From the NCBI RefSeq assembly GCF_001729485.1, contig NZ_CP017157.1, forward strand, positions 1,674,001-1,738,000: a DNA stretch of 64,000 bases, given 5' to 3'. This stretch comes from Streptomyces lydicus (GTDB lineage Bacteria > Actinomycetota > Actinomycetes > Streptomycetales > Streptomycetaceae). Positions 51,252 through 59,842 of the stretch are shown here, one piece after another (the stretch's first letter is position 1; every line of letters starts with the position of its first letter). The position numbers and the translations under genes are program-made. The notes under the pieces are model-generated. The model made no database searches. It had not been told where the DNA came from and was given only the letters and a program-made list of their open reading frames with translations.

Positions 51252-52555
51252 GCCTCTGCCTCCGCTTCCAGGGTTTTCAGGGCGCTTGCGAGGCCCGGAA
51301 GTTCGGGCGCCAGGTCGGCGTACTTCACTGCGGCTTCCTTGGCCTCTTCGGGTCGGGTCAGGTGCGAGCGGGCCCGGCCCCAGCCGCCGTCCGTGCCGGT
51401 GCAGACGGCTACGCCCTTCTCCTCCGCGCTGATCGACTGGGCCACGGCCACGGCGTCCTTGTTGAGGTCGCCGAGGGTCATCTCCGCCGTGCCGGGATCG
51501 TTCACCCGGTGGCAGATCCGGCCGCCGAGCTGTGCCCGCAAAGCAGTGACTCCGGGGCCGAGTTCAGAGCCGACCCGCTGTCCGGCCACCACCAGGTGGA
51601 GTCCGAGTGCGCCGCCGAGCTGAGCCAGCCGCAGGAGGTACGTGGAGCACTGCTCCGCCTCTGCCCGGTCTCCGCGGGTTCCGTTGGACAGGTACAACTC
51701 GGCGATCTCGTCGACGATCAGGACGACCGGTGCCGGCCGCTGTTTCTCGGGCAGCTCCCAGATCGAGCGCGCGCCCGCTGCCCGGCAGATGCGCATCCGG
51801 TCCTGCATCTCCACCACGAGCCCGCCCAGTAGCGCGGCAGCCTCGCGGCGGCAGGTGGCCAGAGCCGAGAGTCGGCTGCCGAAGAGCCCCAGTTCCATTC
51901 CCCCCTTGCAGTCGATGCCGATGAGGGCGACCGGCTGCGGTGCGAGCTGGGTGATGAGTCGCGCCAGGAGCGTGGACTTGCCCGACCGGGTAGCCCCGGT
52001 GATCAGCCAGTGCGGTTCCTTCCGCAGGTTCATCACCCACGCGCCGCCGCTCTCCAGTGCTCCGAGCAGGGCCGAGAGGAGAACGGCCGGAGCGGAGGCG
52101 ATGCCGGGGCGCTCCAGGGGGTCGCCGGCGGTGGCGACCATGCGGACGATGCCGCGCTCGGGGGAGGAGACGCGTACCGCGTGCATGTGCCAGGCATGCG
52201 CCAAAGCATCACCAGCCGCGATGAACGGCGCCGGGGTCTGCCCCGGGTGGAGACGTACTTCCACGCGCAACCCCGTACGCGTCGCCGTGGGGAAGGAGAT
52301 CCGCGGGGCGATGGGCCGCAGTGCTTCCCCCTTGACCACCAGGTCACCGACGCGTCCGCAGGTAGGTCGGCGTGAGACGGTCAGGTCGTTGATCAGTGCG
52401 ACCTTCCGCCAGCTCCCCAGCACCCGGACGACGGCCACCGGATAGCCGGTGAGGTACCAGGCGCTGACCGGATACCGCTCCCGCACGAAGTTGCCCACGA
52501 CCAGGACCCAGGCGAGTGCCGCCAGGAGTAACGCGAGGGTGATCGCTCCCATCAC
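51248..52555 (-). CDS. TraSA-like FtsK/SpoIIIE DNA translocase
   Basis: 435 residues. One N-terminal membrane segment (ITLALLLAALAWVLVVGNFV), Walker A GATRSGKS at 187-194, Walker B PVVLIVDEIAELY (Asp282, Glu283), and the LVVAGQRVGSELG sensor strand. It is shorter than the 737-aa translocase of element 1 and lacks its long linker and terminal winged helix. The two translocases are different subfamilies. It drives double-stranded DNA transfer. Start 52555 overlaps the SCO3933-like gene end by 4 bp. Confidence 0.9.
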   Translation of the reverse strand: MMGAITLALLLAALAWVLVVGNFVRERYPVSAWYLTGYPVAVVRVLGSWRKVALINDLTVSRRPTCGRVGDLVVKGEALRPIAPRISFPTATRTGLRVEVRLHPGQTPAPFIAAGDALAHAWHMHAVRVSSPERGIVRMVATAGDPLERPGIASAPAVLLSALLGALESGGAWVMNLRKEPHWLITGATRSGKSTLLARLITQLAPQPVALIGIDCKGGMELGLFGSRLSALATCRREAAALLGGLVVEMQDRMRICRAAGARSIWELPEKQRPAPVVLIVDEIAELYLSNGTRGDRAEAEQCSTYLLRLAQLGGALGLHLVVAGQRVGSELGPGVTALRAQLGGRICHRVNDPGTAEMTLGDLNKDAVAVAQSISAEEKGVAVCTGTDGGWGRARSHLTRPEEAKEAAVKYADLAPELPGLASALKTLEAEAEA

Positions 52556-52908
52556 GCGTCACCCGCCTTGCGCTGAGCGGCGCCGGCCGGAACGGTCGGC
52601 ACGGGCGTGATCGCGGCGGCGCGGAAGCTGATCCCGTGCCGGTCGCCCATCGCCCACGCGAAGGCTTCGAGGCCGGTGACCCTGACCTCGTGCCCTTCCT
52701 CGACGCCCTTCGGCTCTCCGGTGATCGAGATCTCGATCACCGAGACCCGCCGGCCTTCCTGCCGGACCGTGACGCCCACGGTGTAGATCGTGTTGCCGTC
52801 ACGGTCCTTCTTGACCTCCTTGCTCTCGAAGTCCGCGATCTTCGGTTCCGGCGCGACGGCGCAACGGAGTACGCCGAGCCGGGTGGTGTCCACAGGGATG
52901 GACTGCAT
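52552..52908 (-). CDS. SCO3933-family regulatory protein
   Basis: 118 residues from ATG 52908 (MQSIPVDTTRLGVLRCAVAP). The segments PKIADFESKEVKKDRDGNTI, VGVTVRQEGRRVSVIEI and VTGLEAFAWAMGDRHGISFRA match a compact family conserved upstream of the transfer gene in pSAM2-type elements. All beta; it probably binds single-stranded DNA or acts as a regulator. Confidence 0.85.
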   Translation of the reverse strand: MQSIPVDTTRLGVLRCAVAPEPKIADFESKEVKKDRDGNTIYTVGVTVRQEGRRVSVIEISITGEPKGVEEGHEVRVTGLEAFAWAMGDRHGISFRAAAITPVPTVPAGAAQRKAGDA

Positions 52909-53085
52909 TTCTTTGGCCTCCTTGGCCACTGATGCGTCAGCCGGGGTGGCTGACGTCACTTGTCCTGACGAGTTACGACTATGGAGCCCTATGCGGCTTG
53001 CGCGCAAGTACTTATGCTGACGAGTGATGTGCGACGACTGACGTCATGCGCACCCTTGCTATCCGACCGAGACGAAGGCCCCGCA
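52909..53085. promoter_or_regulatory. divergent promoter with TGACGTCA pair and TGACGAGT repeats
   Basis: Palindrome TGACGTCA occurs at 52951-52958 and 53039-53046. CCTGACGAGTTACGACT (from 52965) and GCTGACGAGTGATG (53017) form direct repeats between them. The region separates the transfer operon from the GntR gene and should hold the KorSA-type operator. Confidence 0.55.
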
Positions 53086-53868
53086 ATGGCAGAGATTCAG
53101 CGCCCGGGAGCGCTCTATCAGCAGGTCGCCGCCGCCATCCGCGAAGCGATCTTGTCCGGAGAGTTCCAGCCAGGAGCGCCGCTCCCCTCGGAAGCTCAGC
53201 TCATCGAGCGCTACAAGGTCTCCCGCCCGACCGTGCGCAACGCGATCGCCGCGCTCCGCGCCGAGGGACTGATCGAGGTCAAGCACGGCAAGGGCAGCTT
53301 CGTCCGCTCCTCCGGCCTGCCGGTGCTCACCGTCGAGCGCCGCGTCAGCCTCAGCGGAACGGACCAGTTCACCACCGCCGACGGTGAGACCTGGAAGATC
53401 GTCGACGGCCCGAGTGTCTACCGCACGCAGACCACCGCGACTACCGGCCCGCTTCTCCAACTGGGAGAGATGGAGGAGCTGTTCGGCTGTGACCGCACAC
53501 TCATCGATCAGGCAACCGGCGCCCGAGCCCTGCACCGCACCTTGATCCCGTTCGCCACCGCTGACCAGGTGCCGAGCCTCGCCGACAGTCCCGACGCCGA
53601 GCCGGAAGCGATCTACGGCATGCTCGCCAAGACCGGCCACAAGCTGTGGTGGCACGAGACCGTACGAGCCCGCATGCCCCTCCCCGACGAACGGTCCGCG
53701 CTGCACATCCCCGACGCCACCCCGGTCCTGCACACCACCCGCACCGCACACGGCCTCGACGACCAGGCCCTCCTCCTCGAAGAGCTGTGCCTCGGCGCCG
53801 ACCGCGCCCAACTCGGCTACCGGATCACCGCGGATGAGGACGGCAACGCGCGCACCACGACGCCCTGA
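53086..53868 (+). CDS. GntR/HutC-family regulator (KorSA-like)
   Basis: 260 residues from ATG 53086. The N-terminal winged helix is ALYQQVAAAIREAILSGEFQPG...LPSEAQLIERYKVSRPTVRN...GKGSFVRS. The C-terminal part resembles a UTRA ligand domain (RALHRTLIPFATADQVP, RARMPLPDERSALHIPDATPV). In pSAM2 this position is taken by KorSA, which represses the transfer activator. The frame extends upstream to 52981, but that part covers the operator. Confidence 0.85.
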   Translation: MAEIQRPGALYQQVAAAIREAILSGEFQPGAPLPSEAQLIERYKVSRPTVRNAIAALRAEGLIEVKHGKGSFVRSSGLPVLTVERRVSLSGTDQFTTADGETWKIVDGPSVYRTQTTATTGPLLQLGEMEELFGCDRTLIDQATGARALHRTLIPFATADQVPSLADSPDAEPEAIYGMLAKTGHKLWWHETVRARMPLPDERSALHIPDATPVLHTTRTAHGLDDQALLLEELCLGADRAQLGYRITADEDGNARTTTP

Positions 53869-53907
53869 CGGCCGACGATCGGTCGAAACTTTCTCTACTT
53901 CCTCAAG

Positions 53908-53926
53908 GGCGCGCCCCTGGCGCGCC
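53908..53926. terminator. GGCGCGCC hairpin after the GntR gene
   Basis: GGCGCGCC-CCT-GGCGCGCC, an 8-bp perfect stem, 40 bp after the gntR stop. The gap 53869-54376 holds this and other GC-rich complementary pieces but no gene I can support. Confidence 0.55.
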
Positions 53927-54376
53927 GGCGGCCGGGCCGCCCCGGCGGGCTGCGGCCTGACGGCCGGTCCCGCCGGACGCCCCGCCGCCCGCACCAGCGC
54001 TCCCTTGAACGTCCGAAGCCACCTTCTCCGCCCCAGGCACGGCGGCATCGCCGAGCCGCCCATATTGCGGGTGCACGCCGCGGGCCGCTCTCGTCGTCGC
54101 TCGCGTCAAGTAGGCCGGCTACGAGGGGAGAGGCGGGGGGCTTGGGCCCGGAGACCGGGCTGCCCCGACCGTGGAAGCCGGGCGCCGTACTCCCGACGTC
54201 ACAGGTGCAGGCGCGTGAGGAGACCGCGCTGCCCGGCTGTGGCTGAGGGGGAGCGGGCAGCTGCCGCGCTGTGGCTGAGCCCGCCGTAGGCGCTCCGCTC
54301 TCCGCGGCGCCATCGTGGTGATGCGTTCGGCCGCGAGTTGTGGGTAGCAGGGTGCAGTGCGGCAACAGCGACATCG

Positions 54377-54712
54377 TCACGCCCCCCATCGCTGTGCATT
54401 CGTGCCGCACCGCCGCAACAGTTCTGCAAGCTCATCGGCGGCGGGCAAGGCTGCTGCGAGTCGCACAACACCCCGGCCCTCGGCATCGACATTGGGCACC
54501 GCGCGGACGGTCGACAAGTCCAGGCCCGCAGCCCGCAGGGCGTCATTCAGTCGGCTCGCAGACTCCCTGGCCTGCCGCCAGCCGGACAGGTAACCGACGT
54601 GGGGGTTCCACACCCAGGCATCAGGCCCCACGTCGTTCAGGTCACCCATCAGCCCGTCTCCGTCATCGCGCATCACGTGCGCCGCCTCCGTCCCGGTGCG
54701 GTATCGCTTCAT
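54377..54712 (-). CDS. hypothetical protein, 111 aa
   Basis: Starts MKRYRTGTEAAHVMRDDGDG at ATG 54712. Trp-rich middle (DAWVWNPHVGYLSGWRQARE) and Ala/Leu-rich C-terminal helices. No motif or family recognised. The open frame continues upstream to 54814, but that portion is unlike coding sequence. Probably a real AICE accessory gene. Confidence 0.55.
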   Translation of the reverse strand: MKRYRTGTEAAHVMRDDGDGLMGDLNDVGPDAWVWNPHVGYLSGWRQARESASRLNDALRAAGLDLSTVRAVPNVDAEGRGVVRLAAALPAADELAELLRRCGTNAQRWGA

Positions 54713-54862
54713 CAACTTCTTTTCGTCCGGGGCGGAATGGCAACACGGCAGCCCCGGTACCATCAGGCACCGGGGGCCGCCGTGCCCCCTGCCGGGCCAC
54801 CCTTCGCTTTCCACGGCTGACGGGGTGGCCCGGTCTCGGTCTTCGGTTGTTGTGCGCGAGTG

Positions 54863-55096
54863 TCAGGGACGACGCTCTGCGAGCGTGGCTCTGAAGAAGG
54901 TCGTCACCACACATCGGAACCCGCTGTGTCCGGTACGGCCCGCGTGCCGCAGGCACCAGACATCCGGTCCCTCGTATCCGTCCGCGGCACCCGAGGTGTC
55001 ACCGCAGGACATGCACTCCTGCTCGTAGATCGGTCCGCTCCCCGAGGTGTCGACCGTCAGGGCCCAGTCCGCGAACCGCCAGACCGATCGCGTCAC
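54863..55096 (-). CDS. DUF7848-like small zinc protein
   Basis: 77 residues: MTRSVWRFADWALTVDTSGS, CMSCGDTSG and VWCLRHAGRTGHSGFRCV. The CxxC followed by a His-x-x-Arg-x-Gly-His pattern is the usual shape of this Streptomyces family. Overlaps the upstream gene stop as ATGA. Role unknown. Confidence 0.7.
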   Translation of the reverse strand: MTRSVWRFADWALTVDTSGSGPIYEQECMSCGDTSGAADGYEGPDVWCLRHAGRTGHSGFRCVVTTFFRATLAERRP

Positions 55097-55296
55097 CGGA
55101 GCTCCCGATCACCGCGGCGCACCGCCAGCTCGTCCGAGGCATCCACGCGCAGCGGTCGCCCGGACTTGAAGACCAGCGTCAAGGCCGGCTTGCTCGGCCC
55201 TCGCTGGTCGGACCGCACCGCCTTCACCTCTCGCAGTTCGCCACGCACATTCACCACGTCTCCGCGCCGTACGCGGGTCGCCGAAACCCGTGCCAT
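55093..55296 (-). CDS. small basic hypothetical protein
   Basis: 67 residues from ATG 55296 (MARVSATRVRRGDVVNVRGE). The all-beta pattern GDVVNVRGELREVKAV...LTLVFKSGRPLRVDASDEL resembles a small SH3-like or Hint-like barrel. It is translationally coupled to the DUF7848-like gene. Role unknown. Confidence 0.65.
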   Translation of the reverse strand: MARVSATRVRRGDVVNVRGELREVKAVRSDQRGPSKPALTLVFKSGRPLRVDASDELAVRRGDRELR

Positions 55297-55507
55297 TGCC
55301 ACCCATCGCCCTTCATCGAGTGCCGTGCCAGACCTGCACGCCTCTTCGCTTGTGGATGTGGACGCGACCCCTCAGCCCTCAAGGAGCGTGAGCCAAGGGG
55401 CCGCGCCTTGCCGGACACGGTGGTCGCTCCATGTCCGGCGGTGGGCCCGCCGCGGCCTCCCCGATCGCAGAAGGGAGTCTCGCCGCCGGCAGCAGCCCAC
55501 GTTTCCT

Positions 55508-56050
55508 CTACCTCCGACCGGTGCTGCCCACGAGGTCGAAGCGGCAGAACACGGTCTTTCCACCTGCCTCTTCCAGCGACCACCACAGGCTGTCCGCCAG
55601 CACCTCAACGATCTTCAGACCACGGCCGGAGTCCAGTAGTGACGCCTCGGACAGATCGCTTTCCAGCTCAGGGAAAGAGGTCTCCCGAGGTGGCAACAAC
55701 GGCGGGGAGGAGTCCTCATCGGTCACCCCGAGGAATAGCCACTTGGGCCACTTCGTCAGAGTGATGTCGACGCGGCGAGGGGCGCCCGGCACCACCAGGC
55801 ACTCGTCGGGAACCGCATGGTGGACCACGTTGCCCACGAGTTCGGACACACAGAGCGCCACATCGTCGACGAGCGCTCCCAAGGCCCATTCTTCGAGAGC
55901 GGTGCGGATCATCTTCCGCGCTGCCTGGACCGTGTCCGACGACTCCGCGAACAGCGTCAACGCCCGGAACTGCTCCAACTGCGCGCCGCCGCCTGGAAGA
56001 GCCATGACCTGCGGCCGCAACGCCGCGCGATCCATCCTCCGAACGCTCAT
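55508..56050 (-). CDS. ATP-binding protein, anti-sigma/HATPase-type (RsbW-like)
   Basis: 180 residues, GGAGG before ATG 56050. GHKL ATPase N box VDDVALCVSELVGNVVHHAV (Glu and Asn of the N box), later GVTDEDSS and SGRGLKIVEVLADSLWW (G1/G2 boxes). This is the single-domain HATPase_c_2 class abundant in Streptomyces, often phospho-regulators of anti-sigma antagonists. It is divergent from the HTH gene, with shared operators between. Confidence 0.85.
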   Translation of the reverse strand: MSVRRMDRAALRPQVMALPGGGAQLEQFRALTLFAESSDTVQAARKMIRTALEEWALGALVDDVALCVSELVGNVVHHAVPDECLVVPGAPRRVDITLTKWPKWLFLGVTDEDSSPPLLPPRETSFPELESDLSEASLLDSGRGLKIVEVLADSLWWSLEEAGGKTVFCRFDLVGSTGRR

Positions 56051-56141
56051 CGCATTCCCTCCAACTACCGGCAGTGCGACCTTCGCTGCCGTGAGAACAG
56101 TGAAGGGCAGGCCAGGCGGAAGCGGGAGCGTTCTCCAGGGG

Positions 56142-56190
56142 GTTCACGTGAACACCGCTGAATACGGAGGGGGTTCACAGATGAACCCCC
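56142..56190. promoter_or_regulatory. two GGTTCAC-type palindromes in a divergent promoter
   Basis: GTTCACGTGAAC (56142-56153) is a perfect 12-bp palindrome. GGGGGTTCA-CAGA-TGAACCCCC (56169-56190) shares the GGTTCA / TGAACC half sites with 9-bp arms. They sit 60-100 bp before the HTH gene and 92-140 bp before the ATP-binding gene. Both probably bind the same dimeric regulator. Confidence 0.7.
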
Positions 56191-56250
56191 TATGTCAGTG
56201 ACCTGTGCCACGATGAATACTCGCCGTCATTCTCGGGTTGGCAGGGGAGC

Positions 56251-57621
56251 ATGAACCGAGAGCCGAACGCGCAACTGATCGCAGTCATGGACGAGGCGAA
56301 GGTCTCGAACAAGGGCCTCGCAAAACGCATGAAGGACGCCGCCGAGCAACGCGGCACCAATCTCGGGACGACCCATGTCTCCGTACAGCGGTGGAGGGAC
56401 GGCGCGGGGATCCAGCCGAGCACGGCCGCGATCATGGCGGACGTACTCAGCGCCAAGCTCAACCGGCGGATCACGCCCGGCGATCTCGGATTCTTCGCTC
56501 AGTCGGAGCCCGCAGCTCCATCGCCGGCCGCATACCCGCGCACGGTCCCCGACGTCCTGTCGACGCTGGATGGCCTCGCAGAGGAACGGGCGGAGACCCC
56601 GTCGAACAGTCCGCTGATCATCCCCGACGGCGACCTCAGCGCCGCAGTCCTCTCCTGGATCGTCGCCCGTCCAGACGGCATCGAGGCCGATCGCCCCGCC
56701 ACCCAACGCGTCGGCATGCGCGACGTCAAAGCGATCAGGGCAGCCGCCGAGATGTTCATGCAGCTCGACTTCAAATTTGGCGGAGGGCATGGCCACAAGG
56801 CCCTACGCCACTACTTCCGTCACGAGGTCCTGCCCCTGCTCGGCGCCAGTTACAGCGAACGCGTCGGCACAGCACTGTTCGCCGCCGCTTCCGAGATCTC
56901 ACAGCTACTCGGATGGACCGCGTACGACTCCGGGAACCACGCCCTCGCGCACCGCTACCTGACCGCGACGTTACGCCTGTCCCAGGTCATCGACGACCGC
57001 ATGTTCGGCGCCCGCATCCTCGGCAACCTCAGCCACCAGGCGAACTACCTCGGCCACCACGCTCAGGCCATCCAGCTCGCCCGGGCCGCCGTCGAGGGAG
57101 CCAAGGGACGAGCCACCCCGCGCGCGATGGCGAACTACTCAGCCATGGAAGCTCGCGCCTACGCGAACGCAGGCGACACCGGCGGCGCCGGCCGAGCCAT
57201 GAACGAGGCCGAACGCCACTTCCAGCGAGCCGACACGGGCGAAGATCCGGAATGGCTCGGCTACTTCGACTCGGCAGAGCTCATGGGCGAACTCTGCCAC
57301 TGCTTCCGCGACCTCAAGATGCGCCGCGAGTCGATCGAGGCCGCACAACGGGCGGTCGACGACACCGACCCGAAGTACGCCCGCACCCTCGGGTTCTGCC
57401 GGATGGTCCTCGCCCAGAGCCAGCTGCTGAACGGTGAACTGGAAGCCGCCGTTGAGACCGCCAGCCTCGCGGTCGATGGCGGAGACTCCCTCCAGTCCTC
57501 CCGCTTCCAGCGCTACGTCACCGACTTTCAGCAGGAGGTCAGCATCCACGCGGGGAACCCCTCCGTGGCCGCCTTCCATGACCAGGTGCGGGAGGCCCTT
57601 GCCCGGCTGGACGACGAGTAG
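56251..57621 (+). CDS. HTH regulator with TPR-like C-terminal domain
   Basis: 456 residues. The first about 75 residues hold a divergent HTH (NKGLAKRMKDAAEQRGTNLG, THVSVQRWRDG). Residues about 140-440 are helical repeats of TPR type (AHRYLTATLRLSQVIDD, LGHHAQAIQLARAAVEGAKG, RESIEAAQRAVDDTDP). This layout matches Streptomyces development regulators of the NsdA kind. It is divergent from the HATPase gene; the two probably form a regulator pair. It likely binds the palindromes at 56142-56190. Confidence 0.8.
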   Translation: MNREPNAQLIAVMDEAKVSNKGLAKRMKDAAEQRGTNLGTTHVSVQRWRDGAGIQPSTAAIMADVLSAKLNRRITPGDLGFFAQSEPAAPSPAAYPRTVPDVLSTLDGLAEERAETPSNSPLIIPDGDLSAAVLSWIVARPDGIEADRPATQRVGMRDVKAIRAAAEMFMQLDFKFGGGHGHKALRHYFRHEVLPLLGASYSERVGTALFAAASEISQLLGWTAYDSGNHALAHRYLTATLRLSQVIDDRMFGARILGNLSHQANYLGHHAQAIQLARAAVEGAKGRATPRAMANYSAMEARAYANAGDTGGAGRAMNEAERHFQRADTGEDPEWLGYFDSAELMGELCHCFRDLKMRRESIEAAQRAVDDTDPKYARTLGFCRMVLAQSQLLNGELEAAVETASLAVDGGDSLQSSRFQRYVTDFQQEVSIHAGNPSVAAFHDQVREALARLDDE

Positions 57622-57624
57622 CAG

Positions 57625-58542
57625 CTAGCGGGGGCGCCAGTCCCGAGGAGCGTCGTCATTCCGGAGGCCGGCAATACGCCGCCGGTACTCCTCCGCGGTC
57701 GCTTCGTCTTCCTGCACGTTCTGCATGAGCCACGTCGTCATGCCGAACTCCTGGAGGCCGCGCAGCGTCTCGTACCCGGGCCAGTCGTACAGGTCCCGCC
57801 CGTACGCGGTAACGAAGTCGGCGTACTGCTCATCGGTCTGCCACCCAAGGCTGTGGTGTTCCACGGCCGTAACCATCAGATCCCACTCCGGGTGATCGAA
57901 GCAGAAGGCTTCGAAGTCGATCAGGATCACCTGTCCTTGATCGTCCACCATGAGGTTCTGCACGTGGGCGTCACCGTGCACGGGCCCCTTGACCGTCTCG
58001 AACCGCAGGTCGTTGAACTTGTCCCGCAGCTCCCGCCACCGCTTCCGCAAGAAGAGCTTGTCATCGTGCGGGATCACGGCGCGGTCCAGGCGCAGTTCCT
58101 GCTTGTCGAAGGGATCGAACGCCGGCAGCTCAAGGCCATCCGGGATGGTGAGGGCGTGAAGGTCACGAAGGATGCCGCCCAACTCCCTGTACGTAGCCTT
58201 CCGGTCGCCCTCAACGATCAGATGCCAGAAGGTCACGGGATGGCCGTCTATCAGGAACGGCTGCTCCAGCCCCTCGACGATGCGAGCTGCAGGGAACCCT
58301 TCACCGTGCAACCACCGCGAAACCGCCACCTCCGTACGAGCCTTGGACATCCACTCTTCCCCGCGGGCCACACGTACGACCACCGGCTCTGACGCCAGCC
58401 GAAAGAGTCCGTTTTCCCCGAAGCGGATCAGTTCCGCTCCTCTGCCATCGAGCCCCGCATCCCGGCATGCGGCAGCCATCACCCTCGCCGCCCCCGCCGA
58501 CGTGAACCCGTCTTCTGCACCCCGAGCAGCGTCAACCGCCAT
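57625..58542 (-). CDS. aminoglycoside-phosphotransferase-family kinase
   Basis: 305 residues. Catalytic loop VKGPVHGDAHVQNLMVDD (HGDxxxxN with Asp and Asn) and metal motif VILIDFEAFCFDHPEWDL (IDFE) give a complete APH/choline-kinase active site. The N lobe contains FRLASEPVVVRVARG with a likely VAIK-type residue. Substrate not evident: an antibiotic, or a small metabolite such as choline or homoserine. AICEs often carry such genes. It converges with the HTH gene 3 bp away. Confidence 0.8.
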   Translation of the reverse strand: MAVDAARGAEDGFTSAGAARVMAAACRDAGLDGRGAELIRFGENGLFRLASEPVVVRVARGEEWMSKARTEVAVSRWLHGEGFPAARIVEGLEQPFLIDGHPVTFWHLIVEGDRKATYRELGGILRDLHALTIPDGLELPAFDPFDKQELRLDRAVIPHDDKLFLRKRWRELRDKFNDLRFETVKGPVHGDAHVQNLMVDDQGQVILIDFEAFCFDHPEWDLMVTAVEHHSLGWQTDEQYADFVTAYGRDLYDWPGYETLRGLQEFGMTTWLMQNVQEDEATAEEYRRRIAGLRNDDAPRDWRPR

Positions 58543-58823
58543 GCCCGAACCAGCTCCCCTAGTCGCGCGCGATCAACCGGCACACGCTATGGCGACCAAC
58601 CTACGTGTGCCGGACACGATCACGACCGTACAGACTCGTCACCGGCTGAGACGAGGGCACAGCAAGGCCGCCGAGAGCACCACAGCGCCTCGGCAACAAT
58701 GACCGTGGGAGCAGGTAGGCATCTTTGAGAGATGGCACGGTCACGTCCCCTCGCGATGGGGGAGGGGACCGGCGGGTGCCCAGCTGAGAGTCCTGGGGAA
58801 ACTGTGGGCCCATGTTCACCAGG

Positions 58824-59222
58824 TCAGTAGACGCCGCTATCGCGTAGCTCCTGCACAACCCGGCCGTGGTAGGGCGGGCAGTACGCCTTCACCGCCATGA
58901 TGAGTACTTGGTAGGCATCCGACTTCTCGGTGCCCCAGTCCTCACCGATGGGGTACAGGCGTCCCTGAGCAGCACTAAAGAGGTAGTCGACGCTGTGCCC
59001 CTGCTTGAGGGCTTCACACCACTTTGGCGGGTAGGCGAGGAGCTCCCTCTGAGTCGGGCCTTTGTCATCCCAGCTGTGAACGGGGTGATCGACGATGGCA
59101 CCGAGAAACTCGTCCGAGGGGGCTCGACTTGGCTTGGCCCTTTGCTCGGCCTGGTCGCTGCCGCAGGCTGTAAGCAGCAGGCCAGCGGCAAGGACTGCGA
59201 TGGCGGCGGTGCGGATATGCAT
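58824..59222 (-). CDS. lipoprotein, DUF732-like
   Basis: 132 residues from ATG 59222 (MHIRTAAIAVLAAGLLLTAC). Lipobox LLTAC with Cys at 20. The mature part has two Cys (KWCEAL and AYCPPY) and a YLFSAAQGRLY segment, like DUF732 proteins of actinobacteria. Exported and lipid anchored. A short GTCCCCTC/GAGGGGAC hairpin is at 58745-58769. Role unknown; could be an exclusion or cargo factor. Confidence 0.7.
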   Translation of the reverse strand: MHIRTAAIAVLAAGLLLTACGSDQAEQRAKPSRAPSDEFLGAIVDHPVHSWDDKGPTQRELLAYPPKWCEALKQGHSVDYLFSAAQGRLYPIGEDWGTEKSDAYQVLIMAVKAYCPPYHGRVVQELRDSGVY

Positions 59223-59480
59223 TCGGCCCCCAGGGGTGGTTGAGGGGGCAATCATGCGGCGGCTGTTGGTGGGGTGTGGGGCTTGTGATGGAACGGTGAC
59301 ATGCCAACGCCCGCCGAGTAGGGGCGATGCAAGAGACGCCCGCTGATCCGAGAACTAGTGCCGGGGTGGCGCAGCATGAAGGGGTTAGGCAAACTACTGC
59401 GAAATCGACGGCCGCCATCGGCTGTCAAGAATCAGATCGGGGCAACAAGGTGCCCCGACAGGCGAGGGCACGGGGTACAG

Positions 59481-59795
59481 GTGGCAGAGATCGGGCTGGC
59501 TGCAGCAATCGAAGAACTGCGACAGGAACTGTATGCGGCCCAGAGCGCCAGTGCAGGAGAGCAGTTCGCCTTCGAGGTTGAAGGAGCGCAGCTTGAGCTG
59601 CTGTTGGAGCTGCGCAATGAGGGCCGCGGGGAGGGAAAGCTGACGTTCGGCGTGGCCACCGTAGGTGTTGGCGGCTCGACTGGAGCGACGCGAACTCACA
59701 AGCTAACCCTCGCGCTAAAGGTCAAGGATCGTGCCACGGGTGATGGGCGCGTTCATGTCGGTGCTGAGGAGTCCGGCTCCTGGGGCGAGGGATGA
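59481..59795 (+). CDS. trypco2 (trypsin-co-occurring domain 2) protein
   Basis: 104 residues from GTG 59481 with CACGGGG upstream. VAEIGLAAAIEELRQELYAA, FAFEVEGAQLELLLELRNEG and KLTFGVATVGVGG then THKLTLALKVKD follow the trypco2 pattern: an N-terminal helix and a beta sheet ending in a short strand pair. The family is defined by its co-occurrence with trypsin-like proteases in putative conflict systems. Here a trypsin-containing gene begins 48 bp downstream, so the pair is an operon. Trypco2 is thought to be a docking or activating partner; this is family knowledge, not shown here. Confidence 0.85.
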   Translation: MAEIGLAAAIEELRQELYAAQSASAGEQFAFEVEGAQLELLLELRNEGRGEGKLTFGVATVGVGGSTGATRTHKLTLALKVKDRATGDGRVHVGAEESGSWGEG

Positions 59796-59842
59796 CCGCT
59801 CTACGGTGGGGGATTGATCGAGGCATGGGCTGAGGCGAGTGC

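Noticed and set aside
53895..54410. 171-codon minus-strand gene
   Set aside because: Low-complexity composition in a very GC-rich gap, with no ribosome site or conserved pattern.
57625..58542. specific aminoglycoside-resistance gene call
   Set aside because: The kinase fold is clear, but nothing in the sequence points to an antibiotic substrate, so only the family name is used.
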